64,000 nt of DNA from JAHEEL01 sp964195545 (GCA_964195545.1 CAXMQQ010000006.1:29499-93498); one strand, 5' to 3'. Counted from the stretch's first letter, positions 8,121 through 16,073 are shown. Translations and numbers: made by a program. The notes: a model not told the origin generated them from the letters alone.

Positions 8121-9041
8121 TCACACCCCCAGGTGTTCGCGTGGATTTTCGGGAGCATCGTCGCGGAGAGCCTCGAGTAGTTCGCGTTGTTTGTCCGAAA
8201 GGTCGATCGGCACGTTGACGGTAATCGTGACGAGCAGGTCGCCGCTGCCGTTCGATGTTTCGACCCCTTTCCCGGACACCTTCATCGTCGTGCCGCCCTG
8301 TGTACCGGCGGGGACTCGGATCTTCGTGTCTCCGTCAAGTGTCGGAATCTGTATGACCGCTCCGAGCGCGGCCTCCGCGAACGTGACCGGCACGTTGATC
8401 GTGATGTCCCGCTTTCCGGCGCGTCCGAACACAGGATGCGCAGCGACGTGTACCCGGACGAAGAGATCACCGGCCGGACCACCGTTGGCCCCCGGCTCTC
8501 CCCTTCCTTTCAAACGGACTTTCGCTCCGTCGGCGATCCCCTGCGGCACTTTGACTTTGACAGTCCGACCATCAACACCGATCGTCTTCGTCGGTCCGGC
8601 GAGCGCCTCGTGGAATGTGAGAGAAACGTCGGTCTGGAGATCACGGCCGACCATCGGTCGTGGCTGCTGACGCCGTCCTCCTTGAGTCTGGCCAAAGAGA
8701 TCGCCGAGACCGCCGAAGAGGTCCTGGAAACCGCCCCCGCCGCCTCCGTCACCGAAGACATCCTCGACACGGACGTACTGCTGGTGGCCGCCTTGGTCGC
8801 CGACGAAGTAGCCCATTTCGCGAACGTGGTCGTACTCCTTGCGTTCCCCCTCGTCGGAGAGTGTGTCGTACGCTTCGTTGATCTCCTTGAACCGGGCCTC
8901 GGCGACAGCGTCGTCGGGGTTGTTGTCCGGATGGAACTCGCGTGCGAGCTTCCGGAATGCCTTCTTGATCCCCTTCTGAGAGGCATCCTTGGAGACGCCG
9001 AGCGTGGCGTAGTAGTCCTTCTCCAGCCACTCCTTACGCAT
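8121..9041 (-). CDS. DnaJ-family co-chaperone lacking the zinc-finger domain (CbpA-like)
   Basis: A 306-residue J-domain protein that should stimulate DnaK ATPase activity. The J-domain occupies about residues 8-72 with the HPD tripeptide in REFHPDNN (about 37-39). A Gly/Phe-rich linker (GDGGGGGGFQDLFGGLGDLFG) follows, then two C-terminal beta-sandwich substrate-binding domains. No CxxCxGxG zinc-finger repeats occur, so it is the type II (CbpA/DnaJB) architecture, although it sits in the operon place usually held by zinc-binding DnaJ1 in actinobacteria. The ATG at 9041 overlaps the grpE stop by 8 nt. A full-length DnaJ may be encoded elsewhere. Confidence 0.92.
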   Translation of the reverse strand: MRKEWLEKDYYATLGVSKDASQKGIKKAFRKLAREFHPDNNPDDAVAEARFKEINEAYDTLSDEGERKEYDHVREMGYFVGDQGGHQQYVRVEDVFGDGGGGGGFQDLFGGLGDLFGQTQGGRRQQPRPMVGRDLQTDVSLTFHEALAGPTKTIGVDGRTVKVKVPQGIADGAKVRLKGRGEPGANGGPAGDLFVRVHVAAHPVFGRAGKRDITINVPVTFAEAALGAVIQIPTLDGDTKIRVPAGTQGGTTMKVSGKGVETSNGSGDLLVTITVNVPIDLSDKQRELLEALRDDAPENPREHLGV

Positions 9042-9723
9042 GCTGCACCGTGACCAACGAAGGGCGGATCACCCGCCCTCGCATGACATACCCGCGGCGC
9101 AGTTCGGAGCCGACGATCAGGTCGCCATTGCCCTCACCCGGACCGGACACTGCCTCGTGAACCTTCGGGTCGAATACCTCGCCCGTGGCAGGAATCGGCT
9201 CGAACCCCTCGCGAGCGAGTGTCTCCAGAAGCTGGCTTCTCGTTGAGAGCACGCCCTCGCGGATCTTCTCCTCAGAGGGGCTCTTCGGCTCGAAGGCCGT
9301 CGCCGCATCGAACGCGTCGAGTGTCGGGAGGAGCCCTTCGATCACGCGCTGCGAGGCCCGCTCAACGTTCTCAGCCTGATCGCGTTCGACGCGACGACGG
9401 AAATTGTCGAAATCGGCGGCGACGCGCTGGAGCATCTCAAGGTGCTCGCCGGACTCTTGCCGGGCTTCGCTCAACTCGCGAAGCAGCAGGTCCCGGGCCT
9501 CGATCGGGTCGTCGGGGAGTTCGAGCCCAAGCTCGTGTGCCGTCGGTACCGGCTCGGGCTCGGTCACAGCAAGATCCTGGAACTCGGCTGTCTCATGCGG
9601 ATCGGTCTGACTCCCTCCGTCAGCGGCTTCAGCGCTGCCACCTCCCCCCACGGGGGAGGAAGCGGCGGGTTCTAGCCGTGTGCTGTCGGCTGTCGCCTGT
9701 TGCCTCTCTTTATGACTCGTCAT
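9034..9723 (-). CDS. grpE: GrpE nucleotide exchange factor
   Basis: A 229-residue DnaK nucleotide-exchange factor. After a disordered acidic N-terminus (about residues 1-75) come the long dimerisation helix (EARDLLLRELSEARQESGEHLEMLQRVAADFDNFRRRVERD) and the C-terminal beta-wing ending with GYVMRGRVIRPSLVTV, the GrpE signature. The ATG at 9723 overlaps the dnaK stop by 14 nt. The disordered N-terminus is unusual at DNA level: codons 5-15 come from a 7-nt-period repeat and codons 20-30 cover a CCTCCCC/GGGGGAGG palindrome, both repeat types otherwise found between genes in this window. Confidence 0.95.
   Translation of the reverse strand: MTSHKERQQATADSTRLEPAASSPVGGGGSAEAADGGSQTDPHETAEFQDLAVTEPEPVPTAHELGLELPDDPIEARDLLLRELSEARQESGEHLEMLQRVAADFDNFRRRVERDQAENVERASQRVIEGLLPTLDAFDAATAFEPKSPSEEKIREGVLSTRSQLLETLAREGFEPIPATGEVFDPKVHEAVSGPGEGNGDLIVGSELRRGYVMRGRVIRPSLVTVQHA
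9641..9659. repeat. CCTCCC/GGGAGG palindrome inside grpE
   Basis: Arms CCTCCCCCC and CGGGGGAGG (eight of nine pairs) surround one A. On the coding strand it specifies the Gly run of the GrpE N-terminus. Similar palindromes occur between genes at 31852-31869, 54694-54712 and 54769-54817. Confidence 0.5.
9681..9704. repeat. Heptamer-period tract within the 5' coding region of grpE
   Basis: On the plus strand the units are TGCTGTC, GGCTGTC, GCCTGTT, GCC. This is the same degenerate 7-nt period seen at six intergenic sites in this window, but here it lies in grpE codons 5-15. Confidence 0.6.
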
Positions 9724-11545
9724 CGTCCTCCACCACCTCGGCTTCGACGACCTCGTCGTCATCGGCGGGGGCCTCGTCGGCCGCCGCTGCGGCACTCTCT
9801 GCCGCGGACGCTGCGTAGATCTTCTCACCGAGGATCTGCGACCCGGTCAGGAGCTCATTCGTGGCGGTCTTCAACGCCTCAGCACCGGTGCTCTCATTGG
9901 CGAGCAGTGTCCGCAGTTCGGCGATCTTGTCGTCGAGGGGCTTGCGTTCATCATCGGTCAGCTTGTCGCCGTGCTCTGCGAGTTGTTTGTCGATCTGATA
10001 CACCGTGTGATCGGCCTGGTTCCGAGCTTCCACTGTTTCCTTGCGCTCAGCGTCGTCCTTGGCGTGGGCCTCGGCGTCCTCGACCATTTGATTGATGTCA
10101 TCGTCGGACAACGCCGTACCACCGGTGATCGTCACCTGCTGCGTCTGTCCCGTTCCGAGATCCTTAGCGGACACCGAAACGATGCCGTTGGCGTCGATAT
10201 CGAAGGTCACTTCGATCTGGGGAACCCCCCGAGGCGCCGAAGCGATACCGGGGAGCTTGAAACGTCCGAGGCTCTTGTTGTCGTTGGCCATCGTGCGCTC
10301 GCCCTGCAAGACGTGAATCTCGACCTCGGGCTGGCTGTCGGCTGCCGTGGTGAAGATCTCGGAGCGGCGCGTCGGAATCGTCGTGTTGCGCTCGATCATC
10401 TTCGTCGACATGCCGCCCTCGGTCTCAACACCGAGCGTCAGCGGTGTGACGTCGAGGAGCAGGATGCCCTTCACGTCACCGGTGAGCACGCCTGCCTGGA
10501 GCGAAGCGCCATCGGCGACGACCTCATCCGGGTTCACTCCCTTGTGGGGCTCTTTGCCGGCGAGCTCCTCGACGAGTTTCTGGACCGAAGGGGCTCGGGT
10601 CAATCCGCCGACGAGGATGACATCATCGATATCGTCCATCGTCAGGCCGGCATCCTTGAGCGCCTCTTCGAACGGTACCCGGGTGCGCTGCACGAGATCG
10701 TCCGTCATCTGCTCGAATTCTGAGCGAGTGAGCGTGCGAAGGAGGTGGATCGGTCCTTCGTTCGTCGCGGTGATGAACGGAAGGTTGATCTCCGTTTCCA
10801 TGACAGAGGACAGCTCGATCTTGGCCTTCTCGGCCGCTTCCTTGAGGCGCGTCATCGCCATTGCATCGTTGGAGAGATCGACACCGTTGTCACTCTTGAA
10901 TCCCTTGACGAGCCAATCGATGACCACGTCGTCCCAGTCGTCGCCGCCGAGATTCGTGTCGCCGTGCGTCGATTTGACCTCGAAGACGCCTTCGCCGATC
11001 TCGAGGACGGAGACATCGAATGTGCCGCCGCCGAGGTCGAAGACAAGGATGAGATGATCGTCGTCGCTCTTGTCGAGTCCGTATGCGAGAGCGGCCGCCG
11101 TCGGCTCGTTGATGATTCGGAGCACTTCGAGACCGGCGATTTGGCCAGCTTCCTTTGTGGCTTGGCGCTGGGCGTCACCGAAGTAGGCGGGGACGGTGAT
11201 CACGGCTTCCGTGACGGGCTCGCCCAGGAACGCCTCGGCGTCCCTCTTGAGCTTCATGAGGATGCGAGCTGCGATCTCCTGTGAGTTGTATTCCTTGCCG
11301 TCGACCTCGACACTCCAGTCGGTGCCCATCTGGCGCTTGACCGAGCGAACCGTGCGGTCCGGGTTCGTGATCGCCTGACGCTTGGCCTGGTCGCCGACGA
11401 GAACTTCACCGTTCTTGGCGAATGCCACGACCGAAGGGGTCGTGCGGTGTCCCTCTGCGTTGCTGATGATCTTGGGTTCTCCGCCCTCAAGAGTCGAAAT
11501 GACAGAGTTGGTGGTTCCGAGATCGATGCCAACGGTGCGTCCCAT
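9710..11545 (-). CDS. dnaK: Chaperone protein DnaK (Hsp70)
   Basis: A 611-residue Hsp70. The N-terminus GRTVGIDLGTTNSV is the phosphate-1 loop; IINEPTAAALAYG and FDLGGGTFDVSVLEIG are the ATPase signatures; VILVGGLTRAPSVQ is the third signature. The substrate-binding domain starts near residue 365 and includes DVTPLTLGVETEGG. The C-terminus is an acidic tail (EVVEAEVVEDDDES). ATG 11545 has AAGGAG seven bases upstream; an in-frame ATG at 11575 lacks one and adds ten unconserved residues. It is the first gene of the leftward dnaK-grpE-dnaJ-hspR operon, with a HAIR-like element overlapping the promoter. Confidence 0.98.
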   Translation of the reverse strand: MGRTVGIDLGTTNSVISTLEGGEPKIISNAEGHRTTPSVVAFAKNGEVLVGDQAKRQAITNPDRTVRSVKRQMGTDWSVEVDGKEYNSQEIAARILMKLKRDAEAFLGEPVTEAVITVPAYFGDAQRQATKEAGQIAGLEVLRIINEPTAAALAYGLDKSDDDHLILVFDLGGGTFDVSVLEIGEGVFEVKSTHGDTNLGGDDWDDVVIDWLVKGFKSDNGVDLSNDAMAMTRLKEAAEKAKIELSSVMETEINLPFITATNEGPIHLLRTLTRSEFEQMTDDLVQRTRVPFEEALKDAGLTMDDIDDVILVGGLTRAPSVQKLVEELAGKEPHKGVNPDEVVADGASLQAGVLTGDVKGILLLDVTPLTLGVETEGGMSTKMIERNTTIPTRRSEIFTTAADSQPEVEIHVLQGERTMANDNKSLGRFKLPGIASAPRGVPQIEVTFDIDANGIVSVSAKDLGTGQTQQVTITGGTALSDDDINQMVEDAEAHAKDDAERKETVEARNQADHTVYQIDKQLAEHGDKLTDDERKPLDDKIAELRTLLANESTGAEALKTATNELLTGSQILGEKIYAASAAESAAAAADEAPADDDEVVEAEVVEDDDES

Positions 11546-11593
11546 AGGGAGTGCTCCTTCGTGTCGTAGGCTCACTGCGGTGCGAGCCGTATG

Positions 11594-11638
11594 TTTGAGT
11601 CGTTACGAGTATCATAACCTGAGTCGAGGTATATCAAT
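11594..11638 (-). promoter_or_regulatory. dnaK promoter with HAIR-like HspR operator
   Basis: Read leftward, ATTGATA, seven bases, then ACTCAGG (11638 down to 11618) reproduces the CTTGAGT-N7-ACTCAAG HAIR spacing, matching 4 of 7 and 6 of 7 positions. A second isolated half-site ACTCAAA lies at 11600-11594. A -35-like TTGATA (11637-11632) overlaps the left half-site, and TATGAT (11616-11611) can serve as -10 at a short 15-nt spacing (17 nt if TGATAC is used). Binding there would block RNA polymerase, which is what HspR is known to do. Confidence 0.6.
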
Positions 11639-11675
11639 TCCCGGAATCTCCAGAAGATAGCCAGCCAGGGACATC

Positions 11676-11698
11676 CATATACCCCCATGGGGTATATG
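11676..11698. promoter_or_regulatory. CsoR/CstR-family operator
   Basis: A perfect 10-bp inverted repeat, CATATACCCC and GGGGTATATG, separated by CAT. G/C-rich centres flanked by TATA are the known operator style of the CsoR/CstR family. It ends 8 nt before the repressor ATG and overlaps the proposed -10 box, so autorepression is expected. Confidence 0.85.
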
Positions 11699-11700
11699 CT
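11695..11700 (+). promoter_or_regulatory. -10 box of the cstR-rhodanese operon (probably leaderless)
   Basis: TATGCT followed by six bases and the ATG at 11707; there is no ribosome-binding site. The box shares its first bases with the right arm of the repressor operator. Confidence 0.55.
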
Positions 11701-11706
11701 CGGGTC

Positions 11707-11976
11707 ATGCAACTGGAAGAGACCGAGGTCCACGACATCCTGACGAGGCTGCGCCGCGTCGAGGGTCAGATTCGCGGAATCCAGGGAATGCTTGAAGAGG
11801 GGCGGGGTTGCTCCGACGTCATCACCCAGTTCTCTGCTTCGATGCGGGCGCTTGAACACGCCGGCTACAAGTACTTCGCTGCGACGATGACCATGTGTGC
11901 GACCGACCCCGAACAGGCGGTGATCGAGGGCTACGACCCGGCACGACTAGAAAAACTGTTCATGCAACTCACGTGA
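11707..11976 (+). CDS. cstR: CstR-like persulfide-sensing repressor (CsoR/DUF156 family)
   Basis: An 89-residue all-helical repressor of the CsoR/RcnR/FrmR family with the N-terminal RLRRVEGQIRGIQGMLE signature (about residues 14-30). Cys35 and Cys64 are spaced 29 residues apart as in CstR (C31/C60). The residue four before the second Cys, which is His in copper-binding CsoR, is Thr60 here, so copper sensing is unlikely and per- or polysulfide sensing is favoured. The next two genes are rhodaneses, as in cst operons. The operator lies just upstream. The rhodanese gene overlaps its stop (GTGA). CstR rather than CsoR is a residue-based inference. Confidence 0.82.
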   Translation: MQLEETEVHDILTRLRRVEGQIRGIQGMLEEGRGCSDVITQFSASMRALEHAGYKYFAATMTMCATDPEQAVIEGYDPARLEKLFMQLT

Positions 11977-12290
11977 TCAGGGATGAACCGGTTCCGGCCG
12001 TGCACCTCGTCCCTGCACGCGAATGGGAGACCTGGAGCACAACGAACGACGCTGTGATCATCGATGTGCGTGAGCCGTTCGAGTGGGCGATGGGAACGCT
12101 CCCCGACTCGTTGCTCATCAGACTCGGATCACTCCCCGACAAGCTCGACAAGTTGGACCACGCTCGCTCCATCCTCCTCGTCTGCCGATCAGGGAATCGG
12201 TCGGGAGTGGCAGCCGAGTACCTGGTCCGCCGCGGGTTCGGCGTCGTGGCAAATCTCACCGGAGGACTCGTCGATCTTGGAATGGCATGA
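11973..12290 (+). CDS. Single-domain rhodanese (cytoplasmic sulfurtransferase)
   Basis: A 105-residue rhodanese domain with DVREPFEWAMG (about residues 31-41) and the six-residue active-site loop CRSGNRS (Cys71), which would carry a persulfide. There is no signal peptide. The GTG at 11973 overlaps the repressor stop by GTGA, the only in-frame start that leaves a normal rhodanese length; the frame upstream is the antisense of nothing conserved. In Cst-type operons such proteins move sulfane sulfur between thiosulfate, persulfide and acceptors, so it probably detoxifies or relays sulfide-derived persulfides under CstR control. Confidence 0.9.
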   Translation: MIRDEPVPAVHLVPAREWETWSTTNDAVIIDVREPFEWAMGTLPDSLLIRLGSLPDKLDKLDHARSILLVCRSGNRSGVAAEYLVRRGFGVVANLTGGLVDLGMA

Positions 12291-12330
12291 CCCTCCGGTG
12301 CGCCGGTGAACAAGAAGGAGACACAACACG

Positions 12331-12744
12331 ATGAAGCCAGCAATGATCCGAGCCCTGACAGTACTGATCCTTGCCCTCTCGGTCCTTGTGGCCGCGTGCT
12401 CGTCGGACACGACGTCGCAGAGCATCGAGTTGGTGTCTCCTGCGGAGGCAGCCCAAGTGATCGCCGACAACCCGGCGGGCCTCGTCGTCCTCGACATCCG
12501 CACTCCAGACGAATTCACACAGGCCCGTCTCGCCGATGCGGATCTAGTCGACTTCTATGAAGACGACTTCGCAGCCCAACTCGACACACTCGACAAGGAC
12601 GTGCCGTACGTGATGTACTGCAACAGCGGCAACAGGTCTTCCGAGGCCGTGAAGACGATGGAGGACCTTGGGTTCGTCGAGGTGTACGAAATCGACGGTG
12701 GGATCGTGAACTGGTATGACCAGGGCTACCCGATCGAGAGCTGA
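12331..12744 (+). CDS. Rhodanese-domain lipoprotein
   Basis: A 137-residue protein with a signal peptide ending in the lipobox LVAAC (lipidated Cys23), so it is anchored outside the membrane. The mature part is one rhodanese domain with VVLDIRTPDEF (about 52-62) and the active loop CNSGNRS (Cys97). A strong AAGGAG ribosome-binding site lies upstream of the ATG. It is third in the cstR operon, 40 nt after the cytoplasmic rhodanese; the pair suggests sulfur transfer on both faces of the membrane. Extracytoplasmic lipoprotein rhodaneses are common in actinobacteria but their acceptor is not known. Confidence 0.9.
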   Translation: MKPAMIRALTVLILALSVLVAACSSDTTSQSIELVSPAEAAQVIADNPAGLVVLDIRTPDEFTQARLADADLVDFYEDDFAAQLDTLDKDVPYVMYCNSGNRSSEAVKTMEDLGFVEVYEIDGGIVNWYDQGYPIES

Positions 12745-12747
12745 CGG

Positions 12748-13422
12748 CTACTCGATCAGGTCGGTCTGTCTGGATTCAAAGACCGAGAAGTGCTCGAGGT
12801 ACGGTGTCGGGTCGCCCGTCCAGTCGAAAGCAGCGATCTGACTGATGCTGCGGCGCCCGAAGAGCGCTCGGGCAATATCGAATGCATCACCGCTAACCGT
12901 GACAACTGGCTGGCCGGCGCCGATGCTGCGATCGTATCCGTCGGTGTGCAAATGAAGGGCAGGCAGATCCGCCCCTTCGAGTTTTGGGCCGATCGCGTTC
13001 GCCGCGCGCAGACACAGCCGGAGCCCTTCTCCGTTACGTCGTCCGGGTGACTGGAGAGCACCGTAGACGTCGTGCTCATGCATCCACGCGTCCATAACCG
13101 TCGCCGACATCGATGGACCGACCTCGCCGAGAATCGTCTCGACCCGCGAACCGCATTCCGACCACTCCTCCGCTATGTCGGCGACGGTATGTCCCTTCCG
13201 TTCGTCGACCTGACGCTGGGTCCAGGCATCCGACACTGCGCCATCCATCCGTCCTGTGACGATGTCCGACGCGACACCGGCCACATGAGCGATGACGTCG
13301 TGGACGGTCCACAACGGCGTTGCGGGAACCAGTGTTTGCAGCGTCTCTCTGTCCAGTTCGACGACGAATGAGCTGAACCGCTCGCGAGTAGATCGGTAGA
13401 TCGCAGAGAAGTCGAAACTCAC
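12748..13422 (-). CDS. Mycothiol-dependent maleylpyruvate isomerase-fold protein (MDMPI_N/DinB-like)
   Basis: A 224-residue protein of the actinobacterial TIGR03083-like group. The N-terminal four-helix domain shows TVHDVIAHVAGV (about residues 40-51) and MDAWMHEHDVYGAL (about 130-143), which supply the metal-binding His/Glu/His set of mycothiol S-transferases. The C-terminal half resembles an SCP-2-like domain (HTDGYDRSIG, VVTVSGDAFDIARALFGRRS). Substrate unknown. GTG 13422 overlaps the hydrolase stop (GTGA); the longer frame runs through the hydrolase gene. It ends the operon LLM oxidoreductase - alpha/beta hydrolase - MDMPI protein. Confidence 0.8.
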   Translation of the reverse strand: MSFDFSAIYRSTRERFSSFVVELDRETLQTLVPATPLWTVHDVIAHVAGVASDIVTGRMDGAVSDAWTQRQVDERKGHTVADIAEEWSECGSRVETILGEVGPSMSATVMDAWMHEHDVYGALQSPGRRNGEGLRLCLRAANAIGPKLEGADLPALHLHTDGYDRSIGAGQPVVTVSGDAFDIARALFGRRSISQIAAFDWTGDPTPYLEHFSVFESRQTDLIE

Positions 13423-14303
13423 GACCCTTCCAGCCACTCTCTGACTACCGACGTGAACAGGTCGGATGCTTCGAGCATCGGTACGTGCCCGACGCTCTCC
13501 ATCTCGACGTATGTCCAACAGGGTCGCTCGGATGCCGCCCATCTCGCAGAGTCGACCGATACCAGTCGATCCTCCGCTCCGTGGATGAGCAATGTTGGGG
13601 CACCGACCCGATGGATGAGCTTCCGGTAGCGACGGGGGCGCAATACATAGCGGGCGATCGATCGATCGGCTTCGAGGAACGCCGGTATCACCCAATCCTG
13701 CCCGCGCCTGCGCCGGTTGGCCTCTGTGAGCCGTTGCTTCGCGAGATCTGACACGGTTGACGGATCGGCGGTGATCATCCGCAGCGTCTCGGTGGTCTCC
13801 TCCTCCGGTGAGTGCGCAGCCCGATAGGCCTTGAAGACCGACACACCTATCCCTGGAACAAGCGGACCGAGCAGCTTTGTCAGGACCTCGAGATCTGGCG
13901 GATGTCTCCGGCTCACCGGAAGGGCGGGGTTCACGAGGACGACTCGCTCAACGCGGTCGGCGTGCTCTGCGGCGGCGATGATGGAAATGAGCCCACCCAT
14001 CGAGTTGCCGATCAATGTGCCACTCTCGTATCCCAGGAGTTGGATGACTTCGGCGACGAGCTGTGCGTTCTCTTCAACGCTTGGTTTGCGGTCCAAAGGT
14101 TCGGAGTCGCCGAAACCGACGAGGTCGACTGCCACGGCGTGGCCCAAATCTGCGAGATCGGGGCCGACGACGTCCCAGTTCTCAGTCGAGCCGCCGAGAC
14201 CGTGAATGAGGAGAATGAGTGATCCTTCTCCCCCGTAGTCCGTGATTCGGACCGGTCCCCCGATGTCGAGCAGCGTGTCGTCCACAGGCCCAACGGTACC
14301 CAT
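13419..14303 (-). CDS. Alpha/beta-fold hydrolase
   Basis: A 294-residue cytoplasmic hydrolase. HGLGGSTENW (about residues 34-43) forms the oxyanion region, the nucleophile elbow is GNSMGG (Ser101), the acid is Asp in HGAEDRL (about 249) and the His is in VGHVPM (about 276). A cap domain lies between about 125 and 225. It resembles meta-cleavage hydrolases and epoxide-hydrolase-like esterases, but the substrate cannot be assigned. ATG 14303 is one base after the LLM stop and fits the family N-terminus; a further in-frame ATG at 14318 would overlap that gene. Confidence 0.87.
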   Translation of the reverse strand: MGTVGPVDDTLLDIGGPVRITDYGGEGSLILLIHGLGGSTENWDVVGPDLADLGHAVAVDLVGFGDSEPLDRKPSVEENAQLVAEVIQLLGYESGTLIGNSMGGLISIIAAAEHADRVERVVLVNPALPVSRRHPPDLEVLTKLLGPLVPGIGVSVFKAYRAAHSPEEETTETLRMITADPSTVSDLAKQRLTEANRRRRGQDWVIPAFLEADRSIARYVLRPRRYRKLIHRVGAPTLLIHGAEDRLVSVDSARWAASERPCWTYVEMESVGHVPMLEASDLFTSVVREWLEGS

Positions 14304-14304
14304 T

Positions 14305-15240
14305 TCAGGCTTCCAGGCCATCGAGGAGCTCGCTGCGATAGGCGTCGTCGCCAACCCCCTGGATGTAGAACCTGGTGATGCCGAGGGCTTCCAACTCGGC
14401 GAAGCGCTCCCGGAGTTGGGCATAGGTTCCCATCGGTGCGAGTCGCTGTCGACGCCTGAAGTGTTCTGCCAGTTCTTCCGTCGTCACACCGTTGGCCGCC
14501 GCGACGACACCGAGGCGATGCTCGAGATCCGACTCAGTCTCACCGCCAATGATCTGGCCGACGCTCGAAAGCATCAGAGCGTCCGGATCGCGACCGGCTG
14601 CCGCTGCTGCCGCTCGCGCTCGTTCGATCCGGATGGCAAGTTCGTCTCCAAGAGAGACGTTGAACTCGTCTGCGTACGTCCCCGCCAGACGGGGTGTCTT
14701 CAATGCGCCGCTGCCTCCGACGAGGAGCTTCACATCACCGGTTGGCCGAGGTGAGATCGGGAACGCCTCGAGGGCGAAGTGCTCGCCCGAAAAGCCCACC
14801 AGCTCGTCGGAGAGTGCGGCGCGGGTGTATGCGAGCGCTTCCTCGAGCATGGCGTATCGCTCCGCCATCGGGGGGTAGTCGAATCCGAAGACTTCGTGTT
14901 CGCGATCCATCCAACCCGTACCGATTCCGAGTGTGAATCGTCCCCCGGACATTCGATCGATCGTGATTGCCGTCTTCACGAGAACAGCCGGATGCCTGAA
15001 CGTGATCGGGGAGACCAGGACAACGAGTTCGATGTTGCGTGTGTCGCGAGCCAGGCCGGCGAGTTGGATCAGGGCGTCGGATGCCGGTGTGGTCTTGGCC
15101 TTCTCTTCGTCGAGCGTCATGAGGTAGTGATCGGGAAGCGCGATCGCCGCAAGATCGCGGCCTTCGGAAAACCGAGCCACGTCGAGTACGTCCTCGTAGA
15201 CGCCGACGGTTTGAAATGCGAACTCCATATGATGTCCCAT
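14305..15240 (-). CDS. LLM-class F420-dependent oxidoreductase
   Basis: A 311-residue luciferase-like TIM barrel. It shows the family pattern ALPDHYLM near residue 35, VSPITFRHPAVLVKTAITIDRMSGGRFTLGIGTGW (about 82-116) and GADEFNV-type TYADEFNVSLG (about 190). The run of His, Arg and Gly residues is typical of F420 rather than FMN members, so hydride transfer from F420H2 is likely. ATG 15240 has AGGA five bases upstream; ATG 15228 is an alternative. It is first of three tightly spaced genes with a hydrolase and an MDMPI protein, suggesting a catabolic route for a small organic compound. Confidence 0.85.
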   Translation of the reverse strand: MGHHMEFAFQTVGVYEDVLDVARFSEGRDLAAIALPDHYLMTLDEEKAKTTPASDALIQLAGLARDTRNIELVVLVSPITFRHPAVLVKTAITIDRMSGGRFTLGIGTGWMDREHEVFGFDYPPMAERYAMLEEALAYTRAALSDELVGFSGEHFALEAFPISPRPTGDVKLLVGGSGALKTPRLAGTYADEFNVSLGDELAIRIERARAAAAAAGRDPDALMLSSVGQIIGGETESDLEHRLGVVAAANGVTTEELAEHFRRRQRLAPMGTYAQLRERFAELEALGITRFYIQGVGDDAYRSELLDGLEA

Positions 15241-15332
15241 CGGTTCCTGCTCCGCCTGCTGAGCTGATGGTACGGAGTTGGGGAGTTGACCGCTCCGTCG
15301 TGCAGCAACCCGTGATCTGCTCCGAACGCGAA

Positions 15333-15366
15333 AGAGCCGACGAGTCCCTGAAAGACCGCCGGCTCT
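15333..15366 (-). terminator. Hairpin between the TetR gene and the LLM operon
   Basis: Arms AGAGCCGACG and CGCCGGCTCT (ten pairs, one G-T) close a 14-nt loop. On the minus strand it follows the TetR stop and ends in CTCTTTCG, a poor U-tract, so it may be a weak terminator. The rest of the 243-nt gap shows no gene. Confidence 0.4.
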
Positions 15367-15483
15367 CTCGGCGACCGGTCAGCCCCGGACGGTTGCGTCG
15401 TTGACGTTCCTGAGGAGAAACTGGCTCCCGCCGGCGCCACAACGGAACCTACGCGCCGGCACGGTGTGATGGAAGGTGCAGAT

Positions 15484-16038
15484 CTACCGGCGGCATTGGG
15501 CGACGGCGAAATTCGCATGCCTTGCGAAATCGAACGACCGGTCGAGTACCCATCGGAAAGCCAGCCCGTCGAGGGCGCCAAGCAGCACTTCGGCTTTCTC
15601 GGTCGTTTCGCCAGAGATGGACGCATCGGTCTCGCGCTCCAACGCATCGGCGAATCGCTCGACCCGTCGGACGTGATGCCGGAGGAACCGCCTCGCAACT
15701 GAGTCGTCGCTGCTGCTCGAGACGGCGATCTGTAGGTAAACGCGAGCGAGATTGGACTGGTCGGTGACGAAGCGAATGTAGGCGTCGACGAGGTCGTCGA
15801 GTGTCTCGGTCCCGGAGGCTTCCGGGTCGGGGTCAACGGCCTGGATCGCCTCCTTGGTGACCTGCATGATCGCCTGTTCCTTGGAGGTGAATATGTTGTA
15901 GAACGAACCTGCTTGCACACCTGCTCGATCGCAGATGGCTTTGAGGGTGACCGCATCGAGTCCGCCTTCGGCCAGCAACTCGCGGGTCGCTTCGAGGATC
16001 TTCGTTTCGGTTCTGATGCCGACCTGGTAGCGGGCCAT
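15484..16038 (-). CDS. TetR-family transcriptional regulator
   Basis: A 184-residue regulator. The N-terminal helix-turn-helix reads ILEATRELLAEGGLDAVTLKAICDRAGVQAGSFYNIFTSKE (about residues 14-54); the remaining helices form the ligand pocket and dimer interface. GGGAGG lies six bases before the ATG. It is divergent from an acyl-CoA dehydrogenase gene, and the intervening 150 bp carry a long inverted repeat (16074-16108) that is the obvious operator. By position it should repress the dehydrogenase and itself, with an acyl-CoA or related ligand as inducer; that is inference from context. Confidence 0.88.
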   Translation of the reverse strand: MARYQVGIRTETKILEATRELLAEGGLDAVTLKAICDRAGVQAGSFYNIFTSKEQAIMQVTKEAIQAVDPDPEASGTETLDDLVDAYIRFVTDQSNLARVYLQIAVSSSSDDSVARRFLRHHVRRVERFADALERETDASISGETTEKAEVLLGALDGLAFRWVLDRSFDFARHANFAVAQCRR

Positions 16039-16073
16039 CCTCGACCTCCCTCGAAGCCAAGCATACTTCGATC

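Noticed and set aside
11707..11976. Copper-sensing CsoR
   Set aside because: The residue four before the second Cys is Thr, not the His of the Cu(I) site, and no copper transporter or chaperone is in the operon.
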